Positions 10,562 through 22,087 are shown, counted from the stretch's first letter. The stretch is DNA of 64,000 nucleotides from Prochlorococcus sp. AG-347-K18 (GCA_003281365.1 QCCF01000003.1:116917-180916), one strand, 5' to 3'. A program made the numbers and translations. Notes: generated from the sequence alone by a model not told the origin.

Positions 10562-11551
10562 ATGACCCAACTCTTTTACGACACAGATGCAGATTTAAGT
10601 CTTTTAAATAAAAAAACGATAGCGATTATAGGATATGGTTCACAAGGCCATGCTCATGCATTAAACCTAAAAGACAGTGGAATTGATGTGATTGTAGGAT
10701 TATATAAAGGGAGCAAGTCTGAAAGTAAAGCTATCAGCGATGGACTTCAAGTTTTAAGTGTTTCTGAAGCTTGCGAAAAAGCAGACTGGATTATGGTTCT
10801 TCTCCCAGATGAGTTTCAGAAAGATGTTTACCTTAAAGAAATAGAACCAAACTTAAAAGCAGGTAAGATATTAAGTTTTGCTCATGGATTCAATATAAGA
10901 TTTGGACTTATCAAACCTCCTAGCTTTGTAGATGTTGTAATGATTGCTCCAAAAGGGCCTGGACACACTGTTCGATGGGAATATCAGAATGGACAAGGAG
11001 TTCCTGCATTGTTCGCAGTTGAGCAAGATTATTCTGGAAGTGCAAGATCATTGGCAATGGCTTATGCTAAAGGTATTGGAGGTACTAGAGCTGGGATACT
11101 TGAAACAAACTTCAAAGAAGAAACAGAAACCGACTTATTTGGCGAACAAGCGGTATTATGCGGAGGATTATCAGAACTAGTCAAGTCAGGCTTCGAAACT
11201 CTTGTAGAGGCTGGATATCAACCAGAACTTGCTTACTTCGAATGCTTGCATGAAGTTAAACTTATTGTTGATTTAATGGTAAAAGGAGGATTATCTCAAA
11301 TGAGAGATTCGATTTCAAATACTGCTGAATATGGAGATTATGTGAGTGGGAAAAGACTTATCAATAGCGATACAAAAAAAGAAATGCAGAAAATCCTTAA
11401 AGATATTCAAGATGGAACTTTCGCTAAAAATTTTGTAGAAGAATGCGATAAAAATAAGCCTTTAATGACCAAATTAAGAGAAGAGAACTCTAAACATGAA
11501 ATTGAGAAAATAGGTAAAGGCCTGCGCTCGATGTTTAGTTGGCTGAAATAA
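10562..11551 (+). CDS. ilvC: ketol-acid reductoisomerase
   Basis: [49 protein letters not shown]. Confidence 0.99.
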   Translation: MTQLFYDTDADLSLLNKKTIAIIGYGSQGHAHALNLKDSGIDVIVGLYKGSKSESKAISDGLQVLSVSEACEKADWIMVLLPDEFQKDVYLKEIEPNLKAGKILSFAHGFNIRFGLIKPPSFVDVVMIAPKGPGHTVRWEYQNGQGVPALFAVEQDYSGSARSLAMAYAKGIGGTRAGILETNFKEETETDLFGEQAVLCGGLSELVKSGFETLVEAGYQPELAYFECLHEVKLIVDLMVKGGLSQMRDSISNTAEYGDYVSGKRLINSDTKKEMQKILKDIQDGTFAKNFVEECDKNKPLMTKLREENSKHEIEKIGKGLRSMFSWLK

Positions 11552-12552
11552 ATTTATTTTTAATATTTCTTGGATCGATTTTTTTTGATCTATTAATCGG
11601 CGATCCAAGATTTCTTATCCACCCTGTTCAAATAATTGGCTTTTACATAAAAAAAATATCTGATTACCTCATAAACAATTTTGGGACGAATAAAAAGATA
11701 TTATTTTGGGGTGGATTGTTTATCGCTATCTCTACTATTGGAATTAGTTTTAGTTTAGGTAAATTGATAGAAATCAGTTATATGCAATTAAGAAATAATT
11801 TTTTTAGTGGTTTTTTAATATTTTTAGGACTTTCAAGTTGTATCGCGACTAAAGGGCTTATTTCAAGTGTCAAAGAGATTGCAAAGCTAATTGAATGCAA
11901 AAAAATTAAATCCCAAAATGAAAAAATAATTAAAGAGAAAGTGCAAAGAATAGTTAGTAGAGATGTAAGTTCATCTTCTATAGAGCATCTTTTGAGATCA
12001 AGCACCGAAAGTCTTACAGAAAATTCTGTGGATGGAATATTTAGTCCTTTATTTTGGATATTTGTTGGAATTGTTTTAGTAAAGTTTTCAATTTTTCTAC
12101 CAGGTCCTTTATCACTTGGTTTTTCTTATAAAGCAATAAGTACTTTGGATTCAATGATAGGTTACAAATATGATTATTTTAGATATTTAGGTTTTTTCAG
12201 TGCAAAAATCGAAGATATTTTTACTTTTATTCCTTCAAGATTAGTTTTAATCACATTACCTTTAGTTAGTTCGAAAGTTAATGACTATATATCAATCATA
12301 AAAAAAAGTTACCTCGATGGTATAAAGTATGATTCACCTAATTCAGGGATTTCAGAATCTATATTTGCATATATTTCCGATATTAAATTGGGAGGTGAAA
12401 GTAAATATAAAAATGAAATTATAGAAAAGCCAATAATCAATAAAAATGGAGATAATTGCACTGAAGAGAAAATAAACCTAATTTGCCAATTAATTTTGAG
12501 GTTACAATTTTTATGGATAGTGATATTTGTCTTAATTTTTTTTATAATTTAG
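11539..12552 (+). CDS. cobD: adenosylcobinamide-phosphate synthase CbiB/CobD
   Basis: [67 protein letters not shown]. Confidence 0.92.
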   Translation: MAEINLFLIFLGSIFFDLLIGDPRFLIHPVQIIGFYIKKISDYLINNFGTNKKILFWGGLFIAISTIGISFSLGKLIEISYMQLRNNFFSGFLIFLGLSSCIATKGLISSVKEIAKLIECKKIKSQNEKIIKEKVQRIVSRDVSSSSIEHLLRSSTESLTENSVDGIFSPLFWIFVGIVLVKFSIFLPGPLSLGFSYKAISTLDSMIGYKYDYFRYLGFFSAKIEDIFTFIPSRLVLITLPLVSSKVNDYISIIKKSYLDGIKYDSPNSGISESIFAYISDIKLGGESKYKNEIIEKPIINKNGDNCTEEKINLICQLILRLQFLWIVIFVLIFFII

Positions 12553-12608
12553 AGATTAATCTAATAATAAATTAATTTTAAAATTACTAATATAAATAAA
12601 AAGATTCA

Positions 12609-12854
12609 ATGCAAGAACAAAAATCTCCAACAGAAAATCAAAATAATGATTTTGTTAATACATCATCAACGGATAATGAATATTCAAAGTGGGTAGATAA
12701 TCAGGGAGATGAAGTTAAGAAAGTTTTTGGATTTAATAGCAGCGCTGAGCTTGTGAATGGAAGAGCAGCAATGATCGGATTCTTAATGCTGATATTAACA
12801 GAGTTAGTTTTCAATGGAAGACCTGTAACATCTTCCATTTTTGGTATTAATTAA
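12609..12854 (+). CDS. hli: high light-inducible protein (HLIP, CAB/ELIP family)
   Basis: AELVNGRAAMIGFLMLILTE chlorophyll-binding motif (ExxNGRxAMxGF). Confidence 0.93.
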   Translation: MQEQKSPTENQNNDFVNTSSTDNEYSKWVDNQGDEVKKVFGFNSSAELVNGRAAMIGFLMLILTELVFNGRPVTSSIFGIN

Positions 12855-12856
12855 AA

Positions 12857-13069
12857 ATGGAAGAAAAAAAATCTAATCCAATAAAAGTAATCTTATACAT
12901 ATCTTTATGGGTAATAATTTGGGGAACTTTATCTTCCTTTATTGATTATCCTCTTTATAAAAATAAAATATACTTAGAAGGAAGCATTTATCAGTATCTC
13001 ACATTCACAATTACAGCGATAATTTCTATCATTTGTGGAAAATTTTTTTATAAAAAAATTGAGTTATAA
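12857..13069 (+). CDS. small hypothetical membrane protein
   Basis: 70-aa ORF 2 bp after hli, two hydrophobic helices. Confidence 0.6.
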   Translation: MEEKKSNPIKVILYISLWVIIWGTLSSFIDYPLYKNKIYLEGSIYQYLTFTITAIISIICGKFFYKKIEL

Positions 13070-13321
13070 AAACTTATACCTAAATTTCTTGATAACTTTA
13101 GCTGGCTCTTCGTTTTTATTTGACTCGTAGAGTATCCACTGATGTGTTTCAGTATCATGATCACACCCGTAATTACCAGAGGAGTTATTGTAGATTGAAA
13201 GAGTAGAGTGACAATACTGATCTGCTTCAAAAGCAGAATCATAACCTGTTAGAAAATATACCAAGAATAGAACAAGTACAAACAAAAATAATACTTGAGA
13301 AACTAAATTAATTACCTTCAT
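13064..13321 (-). CDS. small hypothetical membrane protein
   Basis: 85-aa ORF with one TM and Cys-containing soluble tail; convergent with preceding ORF. Confidence 0.6.
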   Translation of the reverse strand: MKVINLVSQVLFLFVLVLFLVYFLTGYDSAFEADQYCHSTLSIYNNSSGNYGCDHDTETHQWILYESNKNEEPAKVIKKFRYKFL

Positions 13322-13379
13322 AAGAATTTCTAAAATTTAAATATATCACCTCAAAAAATTTTTCGATCTAAAAATATAG

Positions 13380-13625
13380 TTAACGGCCAACATTAAAAAC
13401 AAAATCATGAAACTCTTGATTATTTTGATACAAGACGACTAACAGTATTAAAATAATATTCAATCCAAGAACTATTGATCCAAAAATATTTATTTGTTTT
13501 TTACCTGGTAAGGTGTAAGTAAATTTCTTGCCTTTAAGAAAAGAAGCCAAACCTTTTTTGCCTTTATTTAAATCTTTTGTTTGATTATCATTCTTAACCT
13601 CATTTTCTGAGAAACCTTTTACCAT
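13380..13625 (-). CDS. small hypothetical membrane protein
   Basis: 81-aa ORF with basic N-half and one TM helix. Confidence 0.6.
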   Translation of the reverse strand: MVKGFSENEVKNDNQTKDLNKGKKGLASFLKGKKFTYTLPGKKQINIFGSIVLGLNIILILLVVLYQNNQEFHDFVFNVGR

Positions 13626-13679
13626 TTCAACTTAAATAACAAATTTATAATATTCCAAAAAAAGAAATTATTTTAATAA

Positions 13680-13991
13680 TTAACAATTTTTAATCACATA
13701 TGGAATCATAAGTGAAACCCTGTCTTTAGGGAATTTCTTGAAAAAATAAGCTTCAATGAGTTCAGACTGCAAACCTAATAGACTAGATTGACATTTGAAT
13801 CTATTTTGATCGAATACTACTGACTGAAGTATTTCTATTTGAGAAATTAATTCTCGACATACTTGGTTTTGAGAATCTTTAATACATTCATTCGATTGTT
13901 TTAAAGTATTTGAATTTATCAGTAACGTTTCAGCCATAATGACATCCGAAAATAATAAAATTTTTAGGAATAATATAGTTAAAAATTTCAT
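13680..13991 (-). CDS. hypothetical secreted protein
   Basis: 103-aa ORF with signal-peptide-like N-terminus and four Cys in the mature part. Confidence 0.6.
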   Translation of the reverse strand: MKFLTILFLKILLFSDVIMAETLLINSNTLKQSNECIKDSQNQVCRELISQIEILQSVVFDQNRFKCQSSLLGLQSELIEAYFFKKFPKDRVSLMIPYVIKNC

Positions 13992-14046
13992 TACTTTTTA
14001 AGACCTAAAGTGGAAGACTAGCCTTAAACAATTTTATTATAAAAAA

Positions 14047-14069
14047 AAGATGCTCCTATGAAGCATCTT
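14047..14069 (-). terminator. rho-independent terminator downstream of HU gene
   Basis: Minus strand AAGATGCT-TCATAGG-AGCATCTT followed by T run. Confidence 0.85.
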
Positions 14070-14099
14070 TGTATTAGAGGAAGAATTAGATTAATAAAA

Positions 14100-14375
14100 T
14101 TACCCTTGAACTCTATCCTTAAAAAGTTTACCTGCTGAAAATGTAGGAACTCTTTTAGCAGGTATTGCTATTTTTTCGCCTGTCTTAGGGTTTAATCCCT
14201 GTCTTGCAGAACGATCTCTTGGCTCGAAAGAACCAAATCCTAGTATGGAGACTTTTTTGCCTTCCACTACTGAATCAACAATAGTTTCGATAGCTGCATC
14301 AACAACTAAAGAAACGTCTGTTTTTGTGAGCTCTGTACGAGCAGCAACAAGATTTACTAAATCAGCTTTGTTCAT
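14100..14375 (-). CDS. hup: DNA-binding protein HU
   Basis: MNKADLVNLVAARTELTK..., GFGSFEPRDRSARQGLNPKTGEKIAIPAKRVPTFSAGK. Confidence 0.97.
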   Translation of the reverse strand: MNKADLVNLVAARTELTKTDVSLVVDAAIETIVDSVVEGKKVSILGFGSFEPRDRSARQGLNPKTGEKIAIPAKRVPTFSAGKLFKDRVQG

Positions 14376-14998
14376 TGAATTGTTTGTAAAGCGGAGATTT
14401 AAAAGACAAGAGTTTTAAATCAAGTCTAAAACCTCGAACTTGCATATCATATGGAGCAAATACGAATACGGCAACCGAAAATGCCGGCGGCGCAAAGCTT
14501 TATACAAATCTTAAGGACATATTTAGCTATATTATTTAACTTAATAGCCACATATTTTCCTAATTTAGGAAACAACCCTCATATCAAGAAAACGGTCAAA
14601 ACCCTTGCTATCACAGTATTAACGCATATAAATCTAACTCAATTTATCAATTTTTAAAAATGTCTAAAAGATAGAAAGTTAACAAATTAGGCTATTTATT
14701 ATTTTTTATTAATTTTCAGTTATATTTCCTTCTCATCACATGAATAATCAAAATTTGTATTTTGAAATCAAGAAAAACCCTAATTTTTAATGCCTTAGCA
14801 TTATCTTTAAATATCTTTATTAATTGAACAGATGTACGGATAAATTTCAATAAGTTGAAAAATTAATATCCCCCAAAATTTAATTAGATTAATCAATGAA
14901 ACATTAAATTTGAGTTTTTTTTTTTTGCATCTATTATTCAAATATAAGTAATTTAAAAAATTTATCTCAATATTAAAATAATCAATGATAATTAGACA

Positions 14999-17035
14999 GT
15001 GAATTATATTAACAAGGGCAAACCATTTCCTATAGGAAGTTCTCTTACTTCACAAGGAGTTAATTTTTCCTTAATAGCTACAAATGCAGAATATGTAGAA
15101 ATCTTGTTGTTTGAAAAAGAAGACTCTATTTCTCCAAAAAATATATTCAAACTTGATCATAACCACAAAACAGGACCCTATTGGCATGCAGAGATAAAAA
15201 ACCTAAATGTTGGTTCTATTTATGCTTTTAGAATAAAACAAAAAGATAATGGGATAAATAATAACTACGAAAGAAAAGTTTTACTTGATCCATGTTCAAG
15301 GGGTATCACTGGATGGAAAAGTTATAAGAGGGAGAATGCATTAAAAAAACATGAAAATATCAATTCCTGTCTTAAAAGCGTAGTTTGCGATAGAAAATTA
15401 TTCAATTTTAAAGATTACCCAAGACCGAAACATTCATGGGCAGAGACAATTATTTATGAACTTCATATCCAAGCCTTCACAGAATCAAATGATAAGGATG
15501 AAAGTTGTTTTAAGAAATTTTTAAAAAAGATTCCTTATCTAAAAGATCTCGGTATTACAACAATTGAATTACTTCCAATTTTTTGTTTTGATCCAACTGA
15601 TGCGCCCAATGGTTTAGAAAACTTTTGGGGATATAGTCCAATTAATTGGTTTACCCCACATTTTGAATATCTATCAAATGAATCAGCGGAAAAAAATAGA
15701 GAAGAATTTAGAAGATTTGTTGAACAATGTCATAAGTCTGACATTGAAGTCATATTAGACGTTGTATATAATCATACTTCTGAAGGGGATTCTAAAGGAC
15801 CCGTAATATCTTGGAAAGGTATAGATGAAAATCTTTATTACCATATAGGAAATGATAAAAATTATCAGGACGTATCTGGTTGCGGGAATACTATTGCAGC
15901 GAATAGAGGATTAGTTAGAAGACTAATAATTGAATCATTAAAATGTTGGGCGAGCGAATTAGGTGTTGATGGTTTTAGATTTGATTTAGGAATTGCCCTT
16001 TCAAGAGGAGAAAATCTTGCACCACTCGATAATCCTCCAATTTTTGAAGATATGGAATCAGAACCAGAACTGATTAATTTAAAATTGATAAGTGAACCAT
16101 GGGATTGTGGTGGTTTGTACAAAATAGGCGACTTTCCATCTAAGAATATATTTACTTGGAATGGGCATTTCAGAGATGATTTGCGGAGATTTTGGAAAGG
16201 AGAAAAAGATACAGCTTGGAATATGAGCGATAAAATTAAGGGGAGTCAATCAATTTATAAAGAAAAAAATAGTTTCCCAAAATCTATAAATTTTATTACT
16301 TCTCATGATGGATTTACTTTAAAAGATTTAGTGACATTTAATAGAAAACACAATTTTGCGAATAAAGAACAAAATAGAGATGGAGATAATCATAATAATT
16401 CTTGGAATCATGGAATAGAAGGCCCAACTACAAACCCTTTAATCAACGATTTAAGAAAAAGACAACAAAAAAATCTTCTTTTTAGTTTACTCATCTCTAG
16501 AGGTATTCCAATGTTACTTATGGGTGATGAAATAGGAAGGTCCCAAGGAGGTAATAATAATTCTTGGTGCCAAAATAATTTTTTAGGATGGATGAATTGG
16601 GATGAAAGTCAACAAGATTTAGAATTATTAAAATATTTTAAGTACGTAATAAAAATTCGAAAAAAACTAATAAAAATTATTAATCCAACAATCTTTATTA
16701 ATAAAAACCACGAAAATATTCCAAGATATCAATATCACTGGCATGGAACAAAGTTAAATAGTCCTGATTGGAGTAGTTGGTCGCATACAATTGCATTTAG
16801 CATTAACGAAAGCGACACAAATCCTCTTGTCTGGATAGGTTTAAACGCATATTCAAAAAGTATCGATTTTTCTCTACCAAGATGTAACCATAATTGGTTA
16901 AAGGTTATTGATACAGGAGAGTCTAATATTTCTAAACCCTCAATTATTAATGAAAAATTTGTTTCGATAAAGAGTCGAAGCTCTCTATTAATTATTTCAG
17001 AAGAGTTATTTGAGGCAAAAAATAATCTATCCTAA
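14999..17035 (+). CDS. glgX: glycogen debranching enzyme / isoamylase (GH13)
   Basis: VILDVVYNHTSEGD, GVDGFRFDLG (nucleophile), LISEPWD (acid/base), FITSHDGFTLKDLV; GTG start. Confidence 0.93.
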   Translation: MNYINKGKPFPIGSSLTSQGVNFSLIATNAEYVEILLFEKEDSISPKNIFKLDHNHKTGPYWHAEIKNLNVGSIYAFRIKQKDNGINNNYERKVLLDPCSRGITGWKSYKRENALKKHENINSCLKSVVCDRKLFNFKDYPRPKHSWAETIIYELHIQAFTESNDKDESCFKKFLKKIPYLKDLGITTIELLPIFCFDPTDAPNGLENFWGYSPINWFTPHFEYLSNESAEKNREEFRRFVEQCHKSDIEVILDVVYNHTSEGDSKGPVISWKGIDENLYYHIGNDKNYQDVSGCGNTIAANRGLVRRLIIESLKCWASELGVDGFRFDLGIALSRGENLAPLDNPPIFEDMESEPELINLKLISEPWDCGGLYKIGDFPSKNIFTWNGHFRDDLRRFWKGEKDTAWNMSDKIKGSQSIYKEKNSFPKSINFITSHDGFTLKDLVTFNRKHNFANKEQNRDGDNHNNSWNHGIEGPTTNPLINDLRKRQQKNLLFSLLISRGIPMLLMGDEIGRSQGGNNNSWCQNNFLGWMNWDESQQDLELLKYFKYVIKIRKKLIKIINPTIFINKNHENIPRYQYHWHGTKLNSPDWSSWSHTIAFSINESDTNPLVWIGLNAYSKSIDFSLPRCNHNWLKVIDTGESNISKPSIINEKFVSIKSRSSLLIISEELFEAKNNLS

Positions 17036-17036
17036 A

Positions 17037-17107
17037 AGCGGGCGGCGGGAATCGAACCCGCATCTTCAGCTTGGAAGGCTGAGGTTTTACCACTAAACCA
17101 CGCCCGC
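17037..17107 (-). tRNA. trnG: tRNA-Gly (TCC anticodon)
   Basis: Minus strand GCGGGCGTGGTTTAGTGGTAAAACCTCAGCCTTCCAAGCTGAAGATGCGGGTTCGATTCCCGCCGCCCGC+T; anticodon TCC. Confidence 0.96.
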
Positions 17108-17167
17108 AAAAGTAATACAATTACCAATGCAATAATACATTATCAAACAATCAACAAAGTAAAAAGA

Positions 17168-18553
17168 TTGGAAAATTCACACTCGAAAAAAAATATTACT
17201 AGGTTAATGCTCTCCTATGGGCTTGGAGATGCAGGCACAGGTTTAGTGGCGACACAATTTGGTTTTTTCCTTTTCAAATTCTTTATATCAGCTGGTTTAC
17301 CAGTAATAATTGCAGGATCATTATTGATGTTAATAAAGATATGGGATGCAATAAATGACCCCTTAATTGGATGGTTAAGTGATCGAACCAAAACCAGATG
17401 GGGACCAAGAATTCCTTGGATGACAGCAGCATCTGTTCCTCTAGGTTTTTCATTAGCTGCAATATGGTGGACACCAACAGGTTCAGTTCTTAACAAGACT
17501 ATTTACTATGCCATAATTTCTATAATCGTAATGACTGCTTACACAAGTATTAATCTTCCTTTTGCTGCTCTATCAACTGAAATTTCTGAAAAAACATCAA
17601 TAAGGACAAGGTTAAACGCATCAAGATTTACTGGCTCAATAATTGCAGGGTTAACTGGTCTAATAATTGCTGGAGTTGTTTTAGGTACTGAAGGCTCGGC
17701 AAATAATGATTATTTTTTAATGGGAAAAATAAGTGGCTTTATTGCAGTTGCGACAACATTAATATCCTGTTGGGGATTAGCTCCATTTGCCAAAAAAGCA
17801 AGAAGGCCTTCAGGGAAAGTAGAATCCGTAACACTTCAATTCAAAAGGATCTTCAGAAATAAAAAATTCCTAAAAGTTATTACGCTATATATTTTGCTCT
17901 GGTGCGCCTTACAATTGATGCAAACTGTAGCGTTAATTTATGTAGAGGATGTACTTAATGTGTCAACAGATATTGCGAAATGGATCCCTATTCCTTTCCA
18001 AATTAGCGCTTTAGTAGGTTTACAAATATGGACAAGAGTATCAAATAAATTTAATAGAATTTCAGCTTTAAACTATGGAGGGATTATGTGGATTTTTTCA
18101 TGTACCTCTGCTTTATTTTTACCTTCTTTATCAAAAGTTTCAGGATTAGACGACGGTCTATTTGTAAACTCCAATAACATAATTTTGTTCATACTTTTAA
18201 TATTTATAATATGTCTTATTGGCATTGGAGCTTCAACTGCTTTCCTTATCCCTTGGTCACTACTTCCTGATGCAATAGACGAAGATCCAGAGAAACCAGC
18301 AGGATTATATACTGCTTGGATGGTACTTATTCAAAAGATCGGCATCGCATTGAGTGTTCAATTATTAGGATTTTTATTATATGTATCTGGTTATCAATCA
18401 TGCTTTATTGATAAAAATAGTTTGAATATTATTGAAGAATGCATCTCTGCACAATTAACTATTAGACTATGTATTGGTTTTATCCCATCAGTATTGGTAA
18501 TAATTGGTCTTTTAATAATGAGGAAATGGGATCGAAAATTAATTACGAACTAA
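17168..18553 (+). CDS. MFS / GPH-family (Na+:sugar symporter-like) transporter
   Basis: IKIWDAINDPLIGWLSDRTKTRWGPRIPWM signature of the GPH (melibiose) family; about 12 hydrophobic helices; TTG start. Confidence 0.88.
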   Translation: MENSHSKKNITRLMLSYGLGDAGTGLVATQFGFFLFKFFISAGLPVIIAGSLLMLIKIWDAINDPLIGWLSDRTKTRWGPRIPWMTAASVPLGFSLAAIWWTPTGSVLNKTIYYAIISIIVMTAYTSINLPFAALSTEISEKTSIRTRLNASRFTGSIIAGLTGLIIAGVVLGTEGSANNDYFLMGKISGFIAVATTLISCWGLAPFAKKARRPSGKVESVTLQFKRIFRNKKFLKVITLYILLWCALQLMQTVALIYVEDVLNVSTDIAKWIPIPFQISALVGLQIWTRVSNKFNRISALNYGGIMWIFSCTSALFLPSLSKVSGLDDGLFVNSNNIILFILLIFIICLIGIGASTAFLIPWSLLPDAIDEDPEKPAGLYTAWMVLIQKIGIALSVQLLGFLLYVSGYQSCFIDKNSLNIIEECISAQLTIRLCIGFIPSVLVIIGLLIMRKWDRKLITN

Positions 18554-18562
18554 TATAGAGAT

Positions 18563-19318
18563 ATGTATTATCCTAAGTTTCTCAAAAGACTGATTAGCAG
18601 CTTAATCATTGGCGGGCAAGCAATTAGTTTTATATTCAGAGGTAAAATTTCCAAAAATGATCTCTCTGATCAACTAATGGAGGCAGGTCCTGGAAGTTTG
18701 CTGATTGTATTAATTACAGGAATTGCTGCAGGTACAGTCTTTAATATTCAAGTTGCCTCACAACTTACAAGTATGGGGGTGTCAAGTGAAATAGGAGGTT
18801 TATTAGCAGTAGGAATGGCTAGAGAAATGGCACCTCTACTCACTGCAACTTTAATGACTGGTAAAGTTGCAACTGCTTATGCTGCTCAGCTCGGGACTAT
18901 GAAAGTGACAGAGCAAATCGAAGCCATAACAATGTTGAGAACTGAGCCAGTTCAATATTTGGTAGTTCCAAGGTTACTATCGATGGTCATAATGTCTCCT
19001 ATACAATGTCTTTTGTTTTTGTCTGTAGCCTTATGGAGTGGACAAATATGGAGCACAATCTTCTACAAAGTTCCCCCAATAGTTTTTTGGACATCTGTGA
19101 GATCAGGTAATGTAAGCCTAACGAATACTGACTTAACCTCAATGTTAATAAAATCTGTTGTGTTTGGATTACTTATTTCAATTATTGCATGTGGATATGG
19201 ACTCACGACTAAAGGTGGTCCAAAAGAAGTAGGAACAAGTACAACAGGTGCTGTTGTAATGACTCTCGTTACTGTATCTTTAATGGATGTACTCCTAACA
19301 CAAATTCTATTTGGTTGA
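18563..19318 (+). CDS. MlaE-family ABC transporter permease
   Basis: VGMAREMAPLLTATLMTGKVATAYAAQLGTMKVTEQIEAI and GLTTKGGPKEVGTSTTGAVV motifs. Confidence 0.92.
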   Translation: MYYPKFLKRLISSLIIGGQAISFIFRGKISKNDLSDQLMEAGPGSLLIVLITGIAAGTVFNIQVASQLTSMGVSSEIGGLLAVGMAREMAPLLTATLMTGKVATAYAAQLGTMKVTEQIEAITMLRTEPVQYLVVPRLLSMVIMSPIQCLLFLSVALWSGQIWSTIFYKVPPIVFWTSVRSGNVSLTNTDLTSMLIKSVVFGLLISIIACGYGLTTKGGPKEVGTSTTGAVVMTLVTVSLMDVLLTQILFG

Positions 19319-19727
19319 ATCTATGTTTAACACTAAATCAAAAAAAGAAGAAACGGTAATAATATCACCATCATTTCAATTACCAATAATTTTAATAGTA
19401 TTAAGTTTTATGCTTTTATTTTTGAATATTGGTTCTTTACCAACAATAGTTTTTGCGTCTTTTAGTTTTTTTTTATTGCTTCAGTCATTCACCTTAAGAA
19501 TAAAAATAACGAATGATGATTTTATCGTTTTACAATTAGGTAAAGAAATTAGAACTTTTCCATTCAAGAACTGGATTTCATGGAAATTCTTTTTCCCTGT
19601 GATCCCAGGTATTTTTTATTTTAGAGAAAAATCGAGTCCTCATTTATTGCCAATATTATTTAATCCAAAGCAATTAAAAGATGAACTTCTAAAAAAAGTT
19701 GACTCTTTGGAAATTAAAAATACCTAA
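19311..19727 (+). CDS. DUF3119-like cyanobacterial membrane protein
   Basis: 138-aa, two TM then soluble domain; position downstream of the MlaE permease. Family name from recall. Confidence 0.65.
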   Translation: MVESMFNTKSKKEETVIISPSFQLPIILIVLSFMLLFLNIGSLPTIVFASFSFFLLLQSFTLRIKITNDDFIVLQLGKEIRTFPFKNWISWKFFFPVIPGIFYFREKSSPHLLPILFNPKQLKDELLKKVDSLEIKNT

Positions 19728-19759
19728 TTCAGTATTTCCTAATCATCAAAATTATTTAA

Positions 19760-20770
19760 ATGCCTAATAAAGAAATCTCAAACAATAATCCTGAGAAGGA
19801 ATTAATACAAGACAAGTCAATTTCAGATGGAGAAACTAAACAAATAAGTAAGAAAAATACAACTCAAAATAAAAAAATTACCCCAAAAAATGACAAATTA
19901 AAAAAATCTTTTGATGAAATCTCTAATGAGATTTTTAGTGATCTAGTTACAAAAAAAGACTCTTTAGTTGAAGAAATAAAAGAGTTAGAAACAAAAAAAA
20001 GTGAATTAGAAAACGATATTGAGACAAACTTTAAAGGACAGTCAGATAAAATAGCTAAAAGAGTTAAAGGTTTTCAAGAGTACTTAACTGGGGCTCTACA
20101 AAACCTTTCACAAAACGTAGAGAAACTTGAATTAGTTTCTCAACCAATAATCGTAAAGCCATCTCCCCTTGATGAAAAAAAAGACGATAATATAACAACT
20201 AATGTGGTGAATGTTCCTGCTCTTTCTGAAACATTTAAGCCAGATGAAGAGATTATAAAAAATTGCTTTTCAACTTTCACAGAACAACCGGATTTTTATG
20301 CTGAACCTTGGAAATTAAGACGTAGTCTCGATTCATCAGATATAGAAATCATGGATGATTGGTTCTTTAACATGGGCGGAAGAGGCTCTCTTGAAAGTAG
20401 AGGGTCACGACAAAAAAATGGCTTGTTATCAGCAGGTTTAATCTCTATTCTTGGCGAATTATATGGTGATCAGTTTCAGACACTTATTTTAGCTTCGCAG
20501 CCAGAACGATTAGGAGAATGGAGAAGAATCCTTCAAGATTCACTTGGCCTCACAAGAGATGACTTTGGACCTAACAGTGGGATAGTTCTTTTTGAAAAAC
20601 CTGAGGGCGTCATCGAAAGAGCTGATAGATTAGAAGCCAATGAAGAATTACCTTTTATTATAATTGATGCTTCAGAAACATCTGTTGAAATTCCAATACT
20701 TCAGTTCCCATTATGGGTTGCATTTGCGGGTTCAGATAATGAAATTTACGATGATCTTGAACTAAACTAA
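19760..20770 (+). CDS. DUF3086-like protein with coiled coil
   Basis: Acidic/basic N-terminus, coiled coil, conserved C-terminal [37 protein letters not shown]. Confidence 0.75.
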   Translation: MPNKEISNNNPEKELIQDKSISDGETKQISKKNTTQNKKITPKNDKLKKSFDEISNEIFSDLVTKKDSLVEEIKELETKKSELENDIETNFKGQSDKIAKRVKGFQEYLTGALQNLSQNVEKLELVSQPIIVKPSPLDEKKDDNITTNVVNVPALSETFKPDEEIIKNCFSTFTEQPDFYAEPWKLRRSLDSSDIEIMDDWFFNMGGRGSLESRGSRQKNGLLSAGLISILGELYGDQFQTLILASQPERLGEWRRILQDSLGLTRDDFGPNSGIVLFEKPEGVIERADRLEANEELPFIIIDASETSVEIPILQFPLWVAFAGSDNEIYDDLELN

Positions 20771-20775
20771 TTTAT

Positions 20776-21366
20776 ATGAATATTTTAATAATCTTAATAG
20801 GTTATCTTTTAGGATCTCTTCCCACAGGTTTTTTAATTGGTAAATATTTTAAAAATATAGATTTAAGAACGGTTGGTTCTGGATCTACAGGTGCTACGAA
20901 TGTTTTAAGAAATGTAGGGAAATGGCCAGCATTTTTTGTTTTTTTTATTGACGTTGGGAAAGGTCTTATTGCTGTAAAAATTGCTCAACATTACACAGCG
21001 CAAGGATTAATAGAAGTAATAGCAGGCATATCCGCAATCACAGGACATATATGGCCAATATGGCTTAGAGGAAAAGGAGGGAAAGCTGTTGCGACTGGAT
21101 TAGGAATGTTTTTAGCTCTTTCCTGGAAAGTTGGATTAGCGTCTCTTGGGATTTTTTTAATAGTATTAGCAAAAACTAAATTTGTATCTTTATCCAGTAT
21201 TTCAGCTGCAATCTTACTGCCTATCTTTATGTTTTTTTACCTCGAAAATTTTATGCACTCTTACTTTTTTATAAGTTTAATTGTGGCATTATTAGTTATC
21301 TGGAAACATAGAACAAACATAAGAAGATTGATTAAGGGAGAAGAATCAAGAATTAACCAGAATTGA
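20776..21366 (+). CDS. plsY: glycerol-3-phosphate acyltransferase PlsY
   Basis: [53 protein letters not shown]. Confidence 0.96.
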   Translation: MNILIILIGYLLGSLPTGFLIGKYFKNIDLRTVGSGSTGATNVLRNVGKWPAFFVFFIDVGKGLIAVKIAQHYTAQGLIEVIAGISAITGHIWPIWLRGKGGKAVATGLGMFLALSWKVGLASLGIFLIVLAKTKFVSLSSISAAILLPIFMFFYLENFMHSYFFISLIVALLVIWKHRTNIRRLIKGEESRINQN

Positions 21367-22084
21367 TAGATTTAAATATTTCTATTAAAGCCTTATTAGG
21401 ATCTATAGCCTTTGATATTGATCTACCAATGACTAATTTAGAAGCGCCATTATCTAAAGCTTCACGGGGAGTCATAATTCTATTTTGATCATCTTTATTT
21501 GCAATCTTTAACCTGATACCTGGTGTAATTAGTTCAAAATTATCCTTATAAATAGATCTCAACATTTTTACTTCCCATGGGGAACAGACACATCCATCTA
21601 ATCCAGCATCAAAAGACAACTTTGCAAGTCTCAATACATTTTCTTCAATTGAATTATTTCTATCAAGATCAGTTTGAAAATCTTTAAGAGAAAAGCTTGT
21701 TAAAACTGTTATTCCTACAACAAATGGAGGGTTTACACTGACTGAGGCAGCTCCCTCTAAAGAGGCTTTTTTTGAATCTTTAAGAGCTTTTAGACCCGCT
21801 GAAGCATGAATAGAAATTATATCAACTCCTAATTTTGCAACATGGAAACATGCTGAACTCATGGTATTTGGAATATCATGAAATTTTAAATCTAAAAAAA
21901 TTTTCTTATTTAAACTTTTTAATATTTCAATAACTCTTGGACCTTCCCTAACAAAAAGCTCTAAACCAACTTTCACCCATTTAATATTAGGACATTTTTC
22001 TAGAAGTAATTTTGCTTGAATTAAATCCAATCCATCAATTGCCAATATTATATTATCTTTTGAATTTAATGTGTTACTCATCAA
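21353..22084 (-). CDS. pyrF: orotidine 5'-phosphate decarboxylase
   Basis: [14 protein letters not shown] (DxKxxDI), [20 protein letters not shown]. Confidence 0.97.
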   Translation of the reverse strand: MMSNTLNSKDNIILAIDGLDLIQAKLLLEKCPNIKWVKVGLELFVREGPRVIEILKSLNKKIFLDLKFHDIPNTMSSACFHVAKLGVDIISIHASAGLKALKDSKKASLEGAASVSVNPPFVVGITVLTSFSLKDFQTDLDRNNSIEENVLRLAKLSFDAGLDGCVCSPWEVKMLRSIYKDNFELITPGIRLKIANKDDQNRIMTPREALDNGASKLVIGRSISKAIDPNKALIEIFKSINSG

Positions 22085-22087
22085 TCT

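Noticed and set aside
10944-11180. Plus-strand ORF inside ilvC in another frame
   Set aside because: Entirely within ilvC; sequence is a frame-shifted read of a conserved enzyme.
14451-14657. 68-aa ORF upstream of glgX
   Set aside because: No recognisable domain and doubtful composition; kept only as part of an intergenic-gap finding, not called as CDS.
17037-18553. tRNA-Gly followed by sugar transporter as a possible integration site
   Set aside because: No integrase, no duplicated tRNA 3' end and no att-like repeat seen.
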